This document shows positions 36,516 to 46,132 of a stretch of 64,000 nt of DNA, in pieces. The DNA comes from Lachnospiraceae bacterium 3-1 (GTDB lineage Bacteria > Bacillota > Clostridia > Lachnospirales > Lachnospiraceae): the NCBI GenBank assembly GCA_000403255.2, contig KE159582.1:298724-362723 (forward strand), in the 5' to 3' direction. The notes below the pieces were generated by a model that had not been told where the DNA came from, did not search any database, and saw only the letters and a list, made by a program, of their open reading frames with translations. A program made the translations under genes and the position numbers. Position 1 is the first letter of the stretch. Every line of letters starts with the position of its first letter.

Positions 36516-36579
36516 CCTCGCGGCATTCGCCAAATATCCGCGCAAGCGCGGCTGCTTGGCTCATTGCTCGCGGGAATAA
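36516..36579 (-). repeat. dispersed intergenic repeat B, copy 2 (inverted)
   Basis: Reverse complement of the repeat at 5194-5276, reading TTATTCCCGCGAGCAATG, AGCCAAG, CGCGCTTGCG and ATATTTGGCGAATGC on the - strand. Lacks the 16-base insertion of copy 1. Confidence 0.7.
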
Positions 36580-36696
36580 ACAGAAAGGAACATTTTTGAA
36601 CATAAAATGCGTAAAAGATTCCTTGAAAATATGTTTTTCATTGGGTATAATAGGGCCAGAATTCTAACTTAAATTTAAAGAGAGGAAAACAATATT

Positions 36697-38574
36697 ATGA
36701 AAAAAATTTTCACCAAGCGGCTTTCTATTTATATGGCAGCGGCGTTTTTTTTAACAATTTCCGCTATATTTGTATTACAGACAGTAGTAAATCAAAGAAG
36801 CAATTTAGTATCCAGCCAGAATAAATTGACAGGCGTAAGGGAGCAGATAGCCAATAATGAAGAGAATATTGCAAAGCTAACGCAGAATCTCAGTGAGGAT
36901 AATCTGGCGAAAGCAAGAGCGTTTGCAGATATGCTTGCGATGGACCCTTCGATTGTGGGTGACATCAGTAAGCTCAATAAAATCAAAGAAAGACTGCAGG
37001 TGAATGAATTACATATTATTGATACAAATGGTATCATTATAAGCAGTACGATCGAAAATTATCTTGGATTTGATATGGCAAGCGGCGAACAATCTAAGGC
37101 TTTTTTAGCGATTATAGACGACCCTTCTGTGGAAATTGCCCAAGAGCCTCAGGTGAATGTGGCAGAAGGAATTGTAATGCAGTATATTGGTGTAGCCAGG
37201 AAAGATGCCAAGGGGTTTGTCCAGATAGGGGTACGTCCAGAAGTCTTAGAAAATATGCTTGCTGGAACTGAGTTAGATGTGGTTTTAAGAGGGATTGAGT
37301 TTGGAGAGAAAGGATATGTGTATGCCATTGACCAAGAAAGTGGATTATTATTGGCACATCAGAATGCAGATTTGATTGGTACATTAGCTGTGGATGCCGG
37401 ATTTCCAGAGAATTTTTCAGAGCACGGTAAGGCAGTGATTGATGGAGTAAAGGGCTATTACCAGGAAGAGGAATATGGGGGACAGATATTTGGCACGTTT
37501 CTGCCAGCAAATGAATATTACAGGGAACGAAGGGATCAGACTCTGGTAGTGTCTTTTAGTATGCTGCTTATTTTTGGTGTGCTGTTGGTAACCATCAACC
37601 AGTTTGTGGACCGTAAGATTGTTCAGGGGATTGACCGTATTACCAATTCTATGAAAGAAATAGCAGAAGGGAATTTTGAAATTCGGGTAGATGAACAGGA
37701 GAATCCTGAATTTTCATTGCTTTCTGACAGTATCAATAAAATGGTGAAAAATATTTGCAATAATATGGAAGAAAACGCAAGGCTTTTAGAACGGCAGAAG
37801 GATGATGTAGAACATAATCTGAGGCTGATTCAGAATGTGAAAAATGCTTGTACAGATTTGGATCATGTGTCCGGGGAAACCTTAGAAAATGCAGATAGTA
37901 TTCATCATGGAACTGGGGAACAGGAAAAGGCGGTACAGGATTTAAAGCGCACGATGAACGAGCTTATGCAGGAATTGAACAAGAGCGTGGATACATCTGT
38001 TCATATAACATCAGAAACCAAGGAAACTGCAGATAGGATTATGCAGACCCAGTCCCAGATGGAACAGCTGAAAGGCTCTATGCAGAAAATCAGTGAGATG
38101 TCTATGGCGATTGAAAAAATCATTGATGAGATTAATTCCATTGCGCATCAGACGAATATGTTGTCTTTGAATGCTTCCATTGAGGCTGCAAGAGCAGGGG
38201 AAATGGGAAGAGGATTTGCGGTGGTAGCTACTCAGGTGGGTGAGCTTGCAGCTAGAAGTGCGCAGGCAGCACGGGAAACCAATGAATTGATTACCAATTC
38301 TATTTTAGCTGTAGAGGATGGGCAGGCCATTACGGAACAGACGGTAGCAGCGTTTGGGGTGGTAGTGGAAGATATTGCAAAAGCTAATCAGGACGTAGAA
38401 AAGATTACAAATATGGTAAGACAGAATGTATATACGGTAGAGCATGCGGTTGACCAGATTGGAAGAATTTCCAATGTGGTGGAAGAGAATGTGCAGATTT
38501 CACAAAATACAAAACAGGTTTCCTCCCATATGGCGGATATTACTGGAAAACTGTTGGAAATGGTGGAGGCTTAG
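36697..38574 (+). CDS. methyl-accepting chemotaxis protein
   Basis: 625 residues. TM1 (about 9-29), periplasm-side dCache-like sensor (30-280) holding motifs such as FVQIGVRPE and [12 protein letters not shown]2 (about 281-303), HAMP (304-360), and a cytoplasmic signalling helix bundle whose tip is [18 protein letters not shown] (about 494-511). The ligand is unknown. No che genes adjoin it, but csrA at the right edge of the window hints at a flagellar locus nearby. Single gene, followed by repeat A copy 3. Confidence 0.95.
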   Translation: MKKIFTKRLSIYMAAAFFLTISAIFVLQTVVNQRSNLVSSQNKLTGVREQIANNEENIAKLTQNLSEDNLAKARAFADMLAMDPSIVGDISKLNKIKERLQVNELHIIDTNGIIISSTIENYLGFDMASGEQSKAFLAIIDDPSVEIAQEPQVNVAEGIVMQYIGVARKDAKGFVQIGVRPEVLENMLAGTELDVVLRGIEFGEKGYVYAIDQESGLLLAHQNADLIGTLAVDAGFPENFSEHGKAVIDGVKGYYQEEEYGGQIFGTFLPANEYYRERRDQTLVVSFSMLLIFGVLLVTINQFVDRKIVQGIDRITNSMKEIAEGNFEIRVDEQENPEFSLLSDSINKMVKNICNNMEENARLLERQKDDVEHNLRLIQNVKNACTDLDHVSGETLENADSIHHGTGEQEKAVQDLKRTMNELMQELNKSVDTSVHITSETKETADRIMQTQSQMEQLKGSMQKISEMSMAIEKIIDEINSIAHQTNMLSLNASIEAARAGEMGRGFAVVATQVGELAARSAQAARETNELITNSILAVEDGQAITEQTVAAFGVVVEDIAKANQDVEKITNMVRQNVYTVEHAVDQIGRISNVVEENVQISQNTKQVSSHMADITGKLLEMVEA

Positions 38575-38587
38575 GTTGAATTTTTCA

Positions 38588-38767
38588 TTCTATCGGAAAG
38601 ACCTTGTCACGCTAACGCGTAAAAGTGTCTTCCGATAGAATAAAAAATAATATGCGCACTCGTGCGAATAGAAGATGTCACTGTGTGACCGCACTCGGCG
38701 CAGCAAATCGTCCAAGTCCCTCATGAATAAGGGATTTAGGGAGCCCTAGCGGACTTGTCCGCTTTGT
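38588..38767 (+). repeat. structured intergenic repeat A, copy 3
   Basis: Stem I TTCTATCGGAAAGAC (38588-38602) / GTCTTCCGATAGAA (38627-38640), then CGCACTCGTGCG, GACCGCACTCGGCGCAGCAAA, TCCCTCATGAATAAGGGA and AGCGGACTTGTCCGCT. Relative to copy 1 the stem I pair A-T is C-G, a compensatory change. Stem I followed by TAAAAAATAA may also terminate the chemoreceptor transcript. Confidence 0.8.
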
Positions 38768-38874
38768 TTTAAAAGAGAAAAACAATATTTTTCTGGCATT
38801 TTTCCGGTTTTTCTGGTAAAATAAAAATAATTATGCAGTACATAGACAATCTATGGAAAAAAGGAGTGTTGATT

Positions 38875-39777
38875 ATGGCAGAAACAATGGAAGATTACAA
38901 AGATGAATTGGAAGCGTCTTTCCGTAAAATCAAAGAAGGAGATATTATTTCTGGAACTGTGATCGGTGTAAGTGAAGAGGAAGTGACGCTGGATTTGAAA
39001 TATTATGCCCAGGGAATTATCAAAGTAGAGGACTTGAGCAATGACCCGGATTTTCAGATTATGGAAGAGGTTCATCCAGGGGATGTGATAGAGGCTACTG
39101 TGGTTCGGATAGACGACGGAGAAGGAAATATTCAGTTATCAAAGAAAGAGGCGAATGATATCCTTGCTTGGGAAAAGCTAAAGACCTGTCTGGAGGAGGG
39201 CACAGAGCTTTCTGTTAAGGTGGCAGGGATTGTGCCAAGCGGTGTGGTAGCGTATGTAGAAGGAATCCGTGGATTTATTCCGGCGTCTCAGCTTGCTCTT
39301 TCTTACGTGGAAGCAACCGAGGAGTGGTTGGGGAAGGAAGTAAGAGTAAGGGTAATTACGGTAGATGAAGCCAGAAAGAAATTGGTGCTTTCCGCTAAAG
39401 TAATTTTGAAAGAGGAGCAGCAGGAAGAACACAACCGTAAGATTGCCAGAATGGTACCAGGAAGTGTCTTGGAAGGGAAAGTGGAATCCTTGATGCCTTA
39501 TGGAGCATTTGTGGATTTGGGAGACGGCATTAGCGGATTGGTGCACATTTCACAGATTTCTCAGAAACGGATTGGGAAACCCTCCGAGGTGCTGAGTGTG
39601 GGACAAGAAGTGAAAGTAAAAGTTTTGAATACCAATGACAATAAGGTCAGCCTTAGTATGAAAGCCTTGGAAGAAGAAATGGTAGATGTGGATAAGCCAA
39701 AAGAGGTGGAGGAATATGTTTCCCATGAGAAGATTTCCACCAATTTAGGTGATTTGCTTTCTAAAATAAAATTATAG
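38875..39777 (+). CDS. S1 RNA-binding domain protein (short ribosomal S1-like)
   Basis: 300 residues with three S1 domains: about 17-85 (GDIISGTVIGVSEEEVTLDL), 103-170 and 186-258 (the best-conserved, GSVLEGKVESLMPYGAFVDL). The domain number is lower than in E. coli S1 and typical of Firmicutes S1-like proteins, which bind mRNA loosely or not at all to the ribosome. Start at 38875 follows AAGGAG (38861-38866); an upstream in-frame ATG at 38833 lacks a site. Monocistronic or co-transcribed with the next gene. Confidence 0.9.
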   Translation: MAETMEDYKDELEASFRKIKEGDIISGTVIGVSEEEVTLDLKYYAQGIIKVEDLSNDPDFQIMEEVHPGDVIEATVVRIDDGEGNIQLSKKEANDILAWEKLKTCLEEGTELSVKVAGIVPSGVVAYVEGIRGFIPASQLALSYVEATEEWLGKEVRVRVITVDEARKKLVLSAKVILKEEQQEEHNRKIARMVPGSVLEGKVESLMPYGAFVDLGDGISGLVHISQISQKRIGKPSEVLSVGQEVKVKVLNTNDNKVSLSMKALEEEMVDVDKPKEVEEYVSHEKISTNLGDLLSKIKL

Positions 39778-39888
39778 GAATCGTTAAGAGTTTGAAGTAC
39801 ATCGACATGTTATCACTGGAGTAGGATATAAATATAGTAGACAGGTAATTACCTGTGGAATAGAATTTTAGAAAGGAGCTACAGCGCC

Positions 39889-40674
39889 ATGAGAGTAAAT
39901 GGAATACAGAGCACGGATGCTACAGGAACACAGAACGTTACTTCCGTGTCAGGCCAGGGGGAAGGTTTTTCTTCTTATTTACAGACCACAGCTTCTTTGG
40001 AACAGATTTTTGAAGAGGCAGCCAAAACATACAATGTGCCAAAGAACCTGATAAAAGCCATTGCCAAAGCAGAATCTGATTTCAGGCCGGATGCAACGTC
40101 TAAGGCTGGGGCACAGGGAATTATGCAGCTAATGCCAGCAACTGCAAAAGAGCTGGGTGTGTCAGATTCTTATGATCCTTACCAAAATATTATGGGAGGG
40201 ACAAAGTATATCAGCCAAATGCTGCAAAAATACGATGGAGATATCAGTCTTGCATTGGCGGCCTATAATGCAGGAAGCAACAATGTGGCAAAATATGGTG
40301 GAATTCCGCCTTTTAAAGAGACGCAGAATTATGTGGTAAAGGTCACCCAGTATATGAATGATGGAGTTGCAGTACCCAATGCTTCTTATACGGTAAATGG
40401 CAGCAATCAGAATGGGTCTGCAAAGGGGAATATTCAGGCAGCTACAGTGGAAGAGGCAGAGGAGAGCTATTATCAGAGCATTTTAGAGCAGCTTTTTTCC
40501 TATGAGGATTATTTGAAATTCATTGAATTGTACACAAAGATACAGGAAGCTCAGCAGGAGAAGGAACAGGAAGAAGCCAGGAAACAGCAGGAGGAACAGT
40601 CAGATTCCTATCGTGCTTATCAGGACCTTAAATATAGTCCAGTGGCAATGAACCTGTTGGGAGGCGGCATCTAA
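39889..40674 (+). CDS. lytic transglycosylase (SLT domain), no signal peptide
   Basis: 261 residues. Goose-lysozyme/SLT fold (about 38-160) with catalytic E62 (KAESDF), [10 protein letters not shown] and [13 protein letters not shown]. Cleaves the MurNAc-GlcNAc bond of peptidoglycan. There is no signal peptide, so export would have to be by another route, for example a flagellar apparatus, as with rod-cap enzymes. The C-terminus is a Gln/Glu-rich coiled coil (about 195-245). Its stop overlaps the dut start (TAATG). Confidence 0.92.
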   Translation: MRVNGIQSTDATGTQNVTSVSGQGEGFSSYLQTTASLEQIFEEAAKTYNVPKNLIKAIAKAESDFRPDATSKAGAQGIMQLMPATAKELGVSDSYDPYQNIMGGTKYISQMLQKYDGDISLALAAYNAGSNNVAKYGGIPPFKETQNYVVKVTQYMNDGVAVPNASYTVNGSNQNGSAKGNIQAATVEEAEESYYQSILEQLFSYEDYLKFIELYTKIQEAQQEKEQEEARKQQEEQSDSYRAYQDLKYSPVAMNLLGGGI

Positions 40675-41108
40675 TGGAAGAAATTAAAATCAAATATTTT
40701 GATCCGGATATGCAAAAGCTTGAGTACATAGATGGGAAATCCGACTGGATTGACCTTCGGGCAAGTGAAACAGTGGAGTTGAAAAAGGGAGAGTTTAAAT
40801 TGATTCCCCTTGGGGTAGCCATGGAGCTTCCAGCAGGCTATGAAGCGCATGTGGTGCCTAGAAGTTCTACCTTCAAGAACTATGGTATTTTGCAGACCAA
40901 TAGCTGTGGCGTGATTGACGGAAGCTATTGTGGAGATCAGGATATGTGGAAGATGCCAGTATATGCTACCCGGGATACGGTGGTGAATAAAAATGACAGA
41001 ATTTGTCAATTTCGCATTATGGCCAATCAGCCTGAGATTATATTTAAGGAAAAGTCTTTCCTGAGCAATGAAGACCGGGGAGGGTTTGGAACTACAGGTG
41101 TTAAGTAA
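40674..41108 (+). CDS. dut: dUTP diphosphatase (trimeric type)
   Basis: 144 residues. Hydrolyses dUTP to dUMP, keeping uracil out of DNA. Motifs in order: [39 protein letters not shown] and the C-terminal RGGFGTTG lid. The insertion DQDMWKMP is typical of a Clostridia/phage sub-branch. Overlaps the transglycosylase stop. Confidence 0.92.
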   Translation: MEEIKIKYFDPDMQKLEYIDGKSDWIDLRASETVELKKGEFKLIPLGVAMELPAGYEAHVVPRSSTFKNYGILQTNSCGVIDGSYCGDQDMWKMPVYATRDTVVNKNDRICQFRIMANQPEIIFKEKSFLSNEDRGGFGTTGVK

Positions 41109-41216
41109 AAGAGGTTACAGTCCTTTGATGGGTATGTGGTGAAATAGGGTTGAATTCGTCAAATTGTATATAAAATAAAAAAAATTTCGTTAATGTGACG
41201 AAGGGATAAGAAAAGG

Positions 41217-41260
41217 ATACTCTTTCTTGGCAGATTAGACAGGAAAGGGTATTTCTTTTT
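41217..41260 (+). terminator. hairpin with T-tract before msmX-like gene
   Basis: ATACTCTTTCT (41217-41227) / AGGAAAGGGTAT (41241-41252), followed by TTCTTTTT. It terminates dut or attenuates the sugar-ATPase gene 94 bp downstream. Confidence 0.6.
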
Positions 41261-41353
41261 GTACAGTTGGCAGGTGGTAATTTTCATGGAAGTCTGATAG
41301 TATATTCACATAAAGAATTCTGCTTGGACAGAAGATTACAGGAGGAAGTTAAA

Positions 41354-42466
41354 ATGGCAAGTTTATCATTAAAGAACATTTGTAAAAAATATCCTAATGG
41401 TTTTGAAGCTGTTAAGGATTTTAACCTTGAAATTGAAGACAAAGAATTTATTATTTTCGTTGGACCTTCAGGATGTGGTAAATCTACAACACTTCGTATG
41501 GTAGCAGGTTTGGAAGAAATTTCTTCTGGTGAGCTGTCTATTGACGGAAGAGTCGTGAATGATGTAGAGCCTAAGGATAGAGATATCGCGATGGTATTCC
41601 AGAACTATGCTCTGTATCCTCATATGACTGTATTTGATAATATGGCATTTGGATTGAAATTGAGAAAAGTTCCGAAGGAAGAAATCAAACAGAAAGTAGA
41701 AGAAGCAGCAAGAATTCTTGATTTGGAGAAATTATTAGACCGTAAGCCGAAGGCTTTATCTGGTGGACAGAGACAGCGTGTGGCTATGGGACGTGCGATT
41801 GTTCGTGAGCCAAAGGTATTCCTGATGGACGAACCTTTATCCAACTTGGATGCAAAGCTTCGTGTACAGATGCGTGCTGAGATTGCTTCCTTGCATCAGA
41901 GATTAGGTGCAACCATCATCTATGTAACACATGACCAGACAGAGGCTATGACACTGGGAACCAGAATCGTTGTATTGAAGGATGGAATTATCATGCAGGT
42001 AGATTCCCCCCAGAAATTATACAATGAGCCAGATAACTTATTCGTAGCTGGATTTATTGGATCACCTCAGATGAACTTCCTGGATGCTGTTTGCAAGATT
42101 GAAGGAGACAAAGCTTTCTTAAAGATCGGCGATAATGCTATCGCATTGCCACCTGAAAAATCAAAGAAACTGGTGAATGGTCATTACAACGGCAAGACTG
42201 TTGTAGTTGGTATCCGTCCGGAAGATATTGATGATTCTAAAGCTTCCCTGGAAGCACATAAAGACAGTGTATTTAACACGAAGGTTACTGGATATGAATT
42301 ACTTGGTTCCGAAGTATTATTATACTACACCATCAATGGAACTAGCATGACTGCAAAAGTTTCTTCCAGCACACCAGCACGTCTTGGCGATGCTATTAAG
42401 ATTGCAATGGATGTAAATGCAATTCATGTATTTGATAAAGAAACAGAATTGACAATTACTCACTAA
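41354..42466 (+). CDS. multiple-sugar ABC importer ATPase (MsmX/UgpC type)
   Basis: 370 residues. Walker A GPSGCGKST (37-45), signature LSGGQRQRVAMGRA (about 135), Walker B FLMDEPLSNLD, H-loop THDQTEAM, then regulatory OB-fold domain (240-370). No permease or binding protein lies nearby, so like B. subtilis MsmX it probably energises several sugar importers encoded elsewhere. Codons look biased for high expression compared with neighbours. Start at 41354 follows GGAGG; the upstream extension to 41267 is not supported. Confidence 0.93.
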   Translation: MASLSLKNICKKYPNGFEAVKDFNLEIEDKEFIIFVGPSGCGKSTTLRMVAGLEEISSGELSIDGRVVNDVEPKDRDIAMVFQNYALYPHMTVFDNMAFGLKLRKVPKEEIKQKVEEAARILDLEKLLDRKPKALSGGQRQRVAMGRAIVREPKVFLMDEPLSNLDAKLRVQMRAEIASLHQRLGATIIYVTHDQTEAMTLGTRIVVLKDGIIMQVDSPQKLYNEPDNLFVAGFIGSPQMNFLDAVCKIEGDKAFLKIGDNAIALPPEKSKKLVNGHYNGKTVVVGIRPEDIDDSKASLEAHKDSVFNTKVTGYELLGSEVLLYYTINGTSMTAKVSSSTPARLGDAIKIAMDVNAIHVFDKETELTITH

Positions 42467-42497
42467 TTGGGTAATATAATTTCATAACACGAATGTT

Positions 42498-42533
42498 CGG
42501 AAGCGATGCAGAAATGTGTTGCTTCCGTTTTTT
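42498..42533 (+). terminator. intrinsic terminator after sugar ATPase gene
   Basis: CGGAAGC (42498-42504) / GCTTCCG (42521-42527), then TTTTTT. Confidence 0.85.
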
Positions 42534-42572
42534 CCCTATGTGGGGTAAATAATAACATAATGGAGAGAAAAT

Positions 42573-43679
42573 ATGCTGTCAAATCATAAATTACAGGTTA
42601 CATTAGAAGAAATTAAGGAGATATCCCGTATCGATCTTGCGCTTTACAGTGACAAAGGAAAGCTGCTGGCATCCACCTATCAGCCAGAGGAGGAATTGGA
42701 AGCAGCAATCAGTTTTTTTGCAGATTCCATGGCAGAGAGCCAGATGTTGTCAGGCTGCCATTTTTTTAAAATTGTAATTGAAAATGAACTAGAATATATT
42801 TTACTGGCTCGTGCCAGCGGAGAAGAAGCCTACATGATTGGCCGGCTTGCTGCCTGCCAGATCCGTAATATGGTCAGTGCATTTCGGGAACAGTTTGACA
42901 GGAACAGTTTTATGCAGAATGTGGTGTTGGGAAATATGCTTGTAGTAGATATGTATAATAAAGCGAAGAAGCTACATATCGAAGCGGCGCAACGGGTGGT
43001 ATTCATCATTGAAGTATCCGGAAAAAAAGACGGGGTTGTGATGGAAACGGTGAAAAATCTTTTTGCTGCAACCACCAGAGATTTTATTACCGAGGTAGAT
43101 GAGAAATCTGTGATTTTGGTGAAAGATGTCCGTGACATTGCAGAGGATAGGGAATTGGAAAGCCTTGCAGAAATGATTGTGGATAATCTTCAAACAGAGG
43201 CAATGGTAAGAGTGCGGGTAGGATATGGCAATCGAGTGGATTTGCTACAGGATATTGCACGTTCCTATCAGGAGGCAAAAATGGCTCTGGAAGTAGGGAG
43301 TATTTTCTATGTGGAGGAGCACACGATTTCTTATGCAAATCTTGGAATTGGCCGATTGATTTATCAGATTCCCATTAGCTTGTGTGAGATGTTTTTAAAA
43401 GAAGTGTTTGGGGAGAATATACCAGATATTTTTGATGAAGAGACTACAGTGACAATCAATAAGTTTTTTGAAAATAATTTGAATATTTCGGAGACAGCAA
43501 GACAGTTGTATGTACACAGAAATACTTTGGTTTATCGGCTGGAGCGGATTGAAAAGACATTAGGACTGGATATCCGAACCTTTGAGGATGCTATGCTGTT
43601 TAAAATAGCGCTGATGGTGATTTCGAATATGAATTATCAAAGAAGCCTCTTAGAGCATGAAACAAAGAAGGAGGAGTAG
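42573..43679 (+). CDS. CdaR/PucR-type transcriptional regulator
   Basis: 368 residues. N-terminal sensor part (1-125), central GGDEF-like diguanylate-cyclase-related fold seen in CdaR proteins (about 135-280), C-terminal PucR helix-turn-helix (NISETARQLYVHRNTLVYRL, about 301-320). CdaR relatives respond to sugar acids such as glycerate/glucarate; the ligand here is unknown. Lies 106 bp after the sugar ATPase, separated by a terminator, so separately transcribed; it might still regulate carbohydrate uptake. Confidence 0.88.
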   Translation: MLSNHKLQVTLEEIKEISRIDLALYSDKGKLLASTYQPEEELEAAISFFADSMAESQMLSGCHFFKIVIENELEYILLARASGEEAYMIGRLAACQIRNMVSAFREQFDRNSFMQNVVLGNMLVVDMYNKAKKLHIEAAQRVVFIIEVSGKKDGVVMETVKNLFAATTRDFITEVDEKSVILVKDVRDIAEDRELESLAEMIVDNLQTEAMVRVRVGYGNRVDLLQDIARSYQEAKMALEVGSIFYVEEHTISYANLGIGRLIYQIPISLCEMFLKEVFGENIPDIFDEETTVTINKFFENNLNISETARQLYVHRNTLVYRLERIEKTLGLDIRTFEDAMLFKIALMVISNMNYQRSLLEHETKKEE

Positions 43680-43743
43680 ATAGGGCTTTTATGACAAAAA
43701 AATGTCTTTTCACACCAGTTTAAGCAGAAAAAGTAAGGAAACT

Positions 43744-43771
43744 TTGGAAAAAAACCGATATATGGTATAGA
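43744..43771 (+). promoter_or_regulatory. promoter of coiled-coil protein gene
   Basis: TTGGAA (43744-43749), 16-bp spacer, TATAGA (43766-43771). Confidence 0.5.
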
Positions 43772-43843
43772 ACGGATGTGAGAGCGCTAAATATTTGGCT
43801 TTTACATGAAATGAAAACGGTGCCAGCAGAAAGGGGAAAAGAC

Positions 43844-44737
43844 ATGAAAATAGGAACAATGGCAGAACAGGGTACAGTTGTAAAGAACAATTATGGGAAG
43901 GAACGTCTGGAAAATAATACCGAAAACACCCAGCAGGAGAAAAAGGGACAGAGTATCCAGGCTTCAGAATTAAATTTGTTCCAGGATGGAATTGCAGAGA
44001 AAAAGAAAAAGGCAATGCAAGATGCCATGGATTTTGTGAAACAGCAATTTGAGTCAGATTCTGAAGTAGATGCGGTGATCGATGAATGCCGGGAGCAGAT
44101 TGCAGAAGGTAAAGAACAGGCGTTAGCGGCTTCTAGGGAACTGAAGGATATAAAGGAGCAGAAAAAACAGTTACAGGAAGAGTATCCAGATGGCGGAGAA
44201 GATTATGAAGCCTATATGAAAGACCTGAATAAGATGGAAAGCTACTGGAAGGGAGAAATGGCCAATGGACAGTCTATGGTGTCTGACTCTACCAGTGCAA
44301 TTAAATCCATTAAACAAGAATCATTGAAACATCATGGCATGATAGACGCTACGAAAGCAGCAGAGGAAACCATGAAAAGTGCCAGTGATGAAATCGTAGG
44401 AATGCTTCTCAACGAATCCAAAGAGGAAGTGGATGAGAAAATAGAAGAAACAGTGGAAAAGGCAGAGGAAGCCAAAGAAGAGAAGACAGAACAGGAAGAA
44501 AAGATGAAGGACGCTCAGATTGAGCGGGAAAAGCAGGCGCAGGAAATTGAGGAAGAATTAGAGAAGCGCAAGAAAATGAGGGAAAACAGACTGAATGCAC
44601 AAATGAAAAGGCCCGCATTTGACAAAGATATTCTTAGCAAGCAACAGGAAATTTTGCAAAATACCCAACAGATTTTGGAGGAACAGAGCTTATTACCAGA
44701 AGAAATCAAAGGAATTGTGGTAGATTTTAATTTATAA
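43844..44737 (+). CDS. hypothetical coiled-coil protein
   Basis: 297 residues, soluble, dominated by Glu/Lys-rich coiled coil (about 45-130 and 185-270; for example EEAKEEKTEQEEKMKDAQIE). No signal peptide, no enzyme motif. Start at 43844 (MKIGTMAEQ) follows AAAGGGGAAAA; the upstream ATG at 43778 is less likely. A short N-terminal segment and general build resemble other uncharacterised Lachnospiraceae proteins such as the one at 57956, but I cannot show homology by eye. Function unknown. Confidence 0.7.
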   Translation: MKIGTMAEQGTVVKNNYGKERLENNTENTQQEKKGQSIQASELNLFQDGIAEKKKKAMQDAMDFVKQQFESDSEVDAVIDECREQIAEGKEQALAASRELKDIKEQKKQLQEEYPDGGEDYEAYMKDLNKMESYWKGEMANGQSMVSDSTSAIKSIKQESLKHHGMIDATKAAEETMKSASDEIVGMLLNESKEEVDEKIEETVEKAEEAKEEKTEQEEKMKDAQIEREKQAQEIEEELEKRKKMRENRLNAQMKRPAFDKDILSKQQEILQNTQQILEEQSLLPEEIKGIVVDFNL

Positions 44738-44822
44738 ATCAAATTGTAGAAAAAGAGTGTAAGAATGGTTCTTTCGCCTTGCGTCTATCTTTTCTGTAGT
44801 CTTTATACCTGCAAAACAATAA

Positions 44823-46001
44823 ATGACAGAAAGCGGTGGAAAAGTGAAAAGCAGAGTAAAGAGGACAGGAATGGGATTTCTGCTGTTGCTTGTGCTTGTG
44901 TTTTCGCAAGTGACAGGCTGTGGAAATCTTCTGACAGGAAAATTTGAGAGCAGCAGTAGAGCAGTCCAGGTATCGAAGGACACCAATGGCGAGACATTGG
45001 AAATTCATTTTTTAGATGTAGGGCAGGGAGATGCCACTCTGATTAAGCAGGGAGACCATGCCATGCTGATTGATGGCGGGAATAATGACAAAGGAACTGC
45101 GGTGCAGTCTTATTTACAGTATCAGGGAATTCAAAATTTGGATTATGTGATTGGGACCCATCCAGATGCTGACCATGTAGGTGGATTGGATGTGGTAATG
45201 TATAAGTTTTCTTGGGATACTGTGATACTTCCTGATTTGCAGAAGGATACTAAGACTTATCAGGAAGTATTAAAGGTAATTGAGGATAAAGGAAAGAAGA
45301 TTACATATCCTGTAGCAGGAGATGTTTATAATCTGGGGAATGCGGAGTTTACTATAATCGCTCCTGTAAAGGAAGACTATGGGGACAATTGGAATGAGTA
45401 TTCGGTAGGCATTCTTTTGCAGTTTGGAGAGAATCGGTTCGTATTTACTGGAGATGCAGAAGAAGAGGCAGAGCAGGACATGATAGCGCAAAAGATAGAT
45501 TTGTCGGCAGATGTTTTGAAAGCTGCCCATCATGGAAGCGACACTGCCAATACGATGCCATTTTTGGAGGAAGTGAATCCTGTGTCGGTGGTGATAAGCT
45601 GTGGAGAAGGAAATAGTTATGGACATCCCAGAGCTGGAGCTATGAATAATTTTCGAAGCATTGGCGCTAAAGTGTATCGGACAGACGAGCAGGGAACTAT
45701 TGTAGTGGTTTCGGATGGGAGGGAAATTACCTGGAACTGTTCTCCCAGTGAAAGCTGGAAAGCGGGAGAGCCTGGTGGAACTCAAGAGAAGGAGCTGGAA
45801 AAAGCAGGAACAGATCGAGGAGAGACAAACAGGGAAACGGCAAAAACAGAATACATTATCAATACCAATACAAAAAAATTTCATGAGAAATCCTGTGGCA
45901 GCGTGGAGCAGATACAGGAAGAAAATAGAGAATATAGTAATTTAACGACACAGGAATTGGAAGAGCAGGGATATGAACCCTGTAAAAGATGTAATCCTTA
46001 A
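44823..46001 (+). CDS. ComEC-like metallo-beta-lactamase lipoprotein with C-terminal Cys motif
   Basis: 392 residues (or 385 from a GTG at 44844, which has GGTGGA just ahead). Lipoprotein signal ending VTGC (C33). MBL domain (about 57-290): FLDVGQGDATL, GTHPDADHVGG, FTGDAEEEAE and AAHHGSD, the metal-binding set of the ComEC/Rec2 nuclease domain. The C-terminal 50 residues carry INTNTKKFHEKSCGSV and GYEPCKRCNP, a four-residue Cys/His zinc-type module often attached to secreted nucleases. Extracellular DNA or nucleotide hydrolysis is plausible but unproven. Confidence 0.88.
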   Translation: MTESGGKVKSRVKRTGMGFLLLLVLVFSQVTGCGNLLTGKFESSSRAVQVSKDTNGETLEIHFLDVGQGDATLIKQGDHAMLIDGGNNDKGTAVQSYLQYQGIQNLDYVIGTHPDADHVGGLDVVMYKFSWDTVILPDLQKDTKTYQEVLKVIEDKGKKITYPVAGDVYNLGNAEFTIIAPVKEDYGDNWNEYSVGILLQFGENRFVFTGDAEEEAEQDMIAQKIDLSADVLKAAHHGSDTANTMPFLEEVNPVSVVISCGEGNSYGHPRAGAMNNFRSIGAKVYRTDEQGTIVVVSDGREITWNCSPSESWKAGEPGGTQEKELEKAGTDRGETNRETAKTEYIINTNTKKFHEKSCGSVEQIQEENREYSNLTTQELEEQGYEPCKRCNP

Positions 46002-46018
46002 AAAGAATATGGGTAAGG

Positions 46019-46099
46019 CGCACATTTGCATGAAAGGTATTATGTCGCTAAGGAGACCGCACACGGCGTAGAAAAACAGCCAAGTCCCTCAATCATGGG
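46019..46099 (+). repeat. structured intergenic repeat A, copy 4 (truncated)
   Basis: Retains CGCACATTTGCATGAAAGG, ATTATGTCGC, GACCGCACACGGCGTAG and CCAAGTCCCTCA but lacks stem I; its 3' half has become part of the convergent terminator at 46072-46112. Confidence 0.65.
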
Positions 46100-46112
46100 C
46101 TTGGCTGTTTTT
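46072..46112. terminator. bidirectional terminator
   Basis: AAAAACAGCCAAGTCC (46072-46087) pairs with GGGCTTGGCTGTTTTT (46097-46112). A-tract and T-tract on both sides serve the convergent genes ending at 46001 (+) and 46133 (-). Confidence 0.9.
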
Positions 46113-46132
46113 CTGTAAATTGTATCAAGTTC

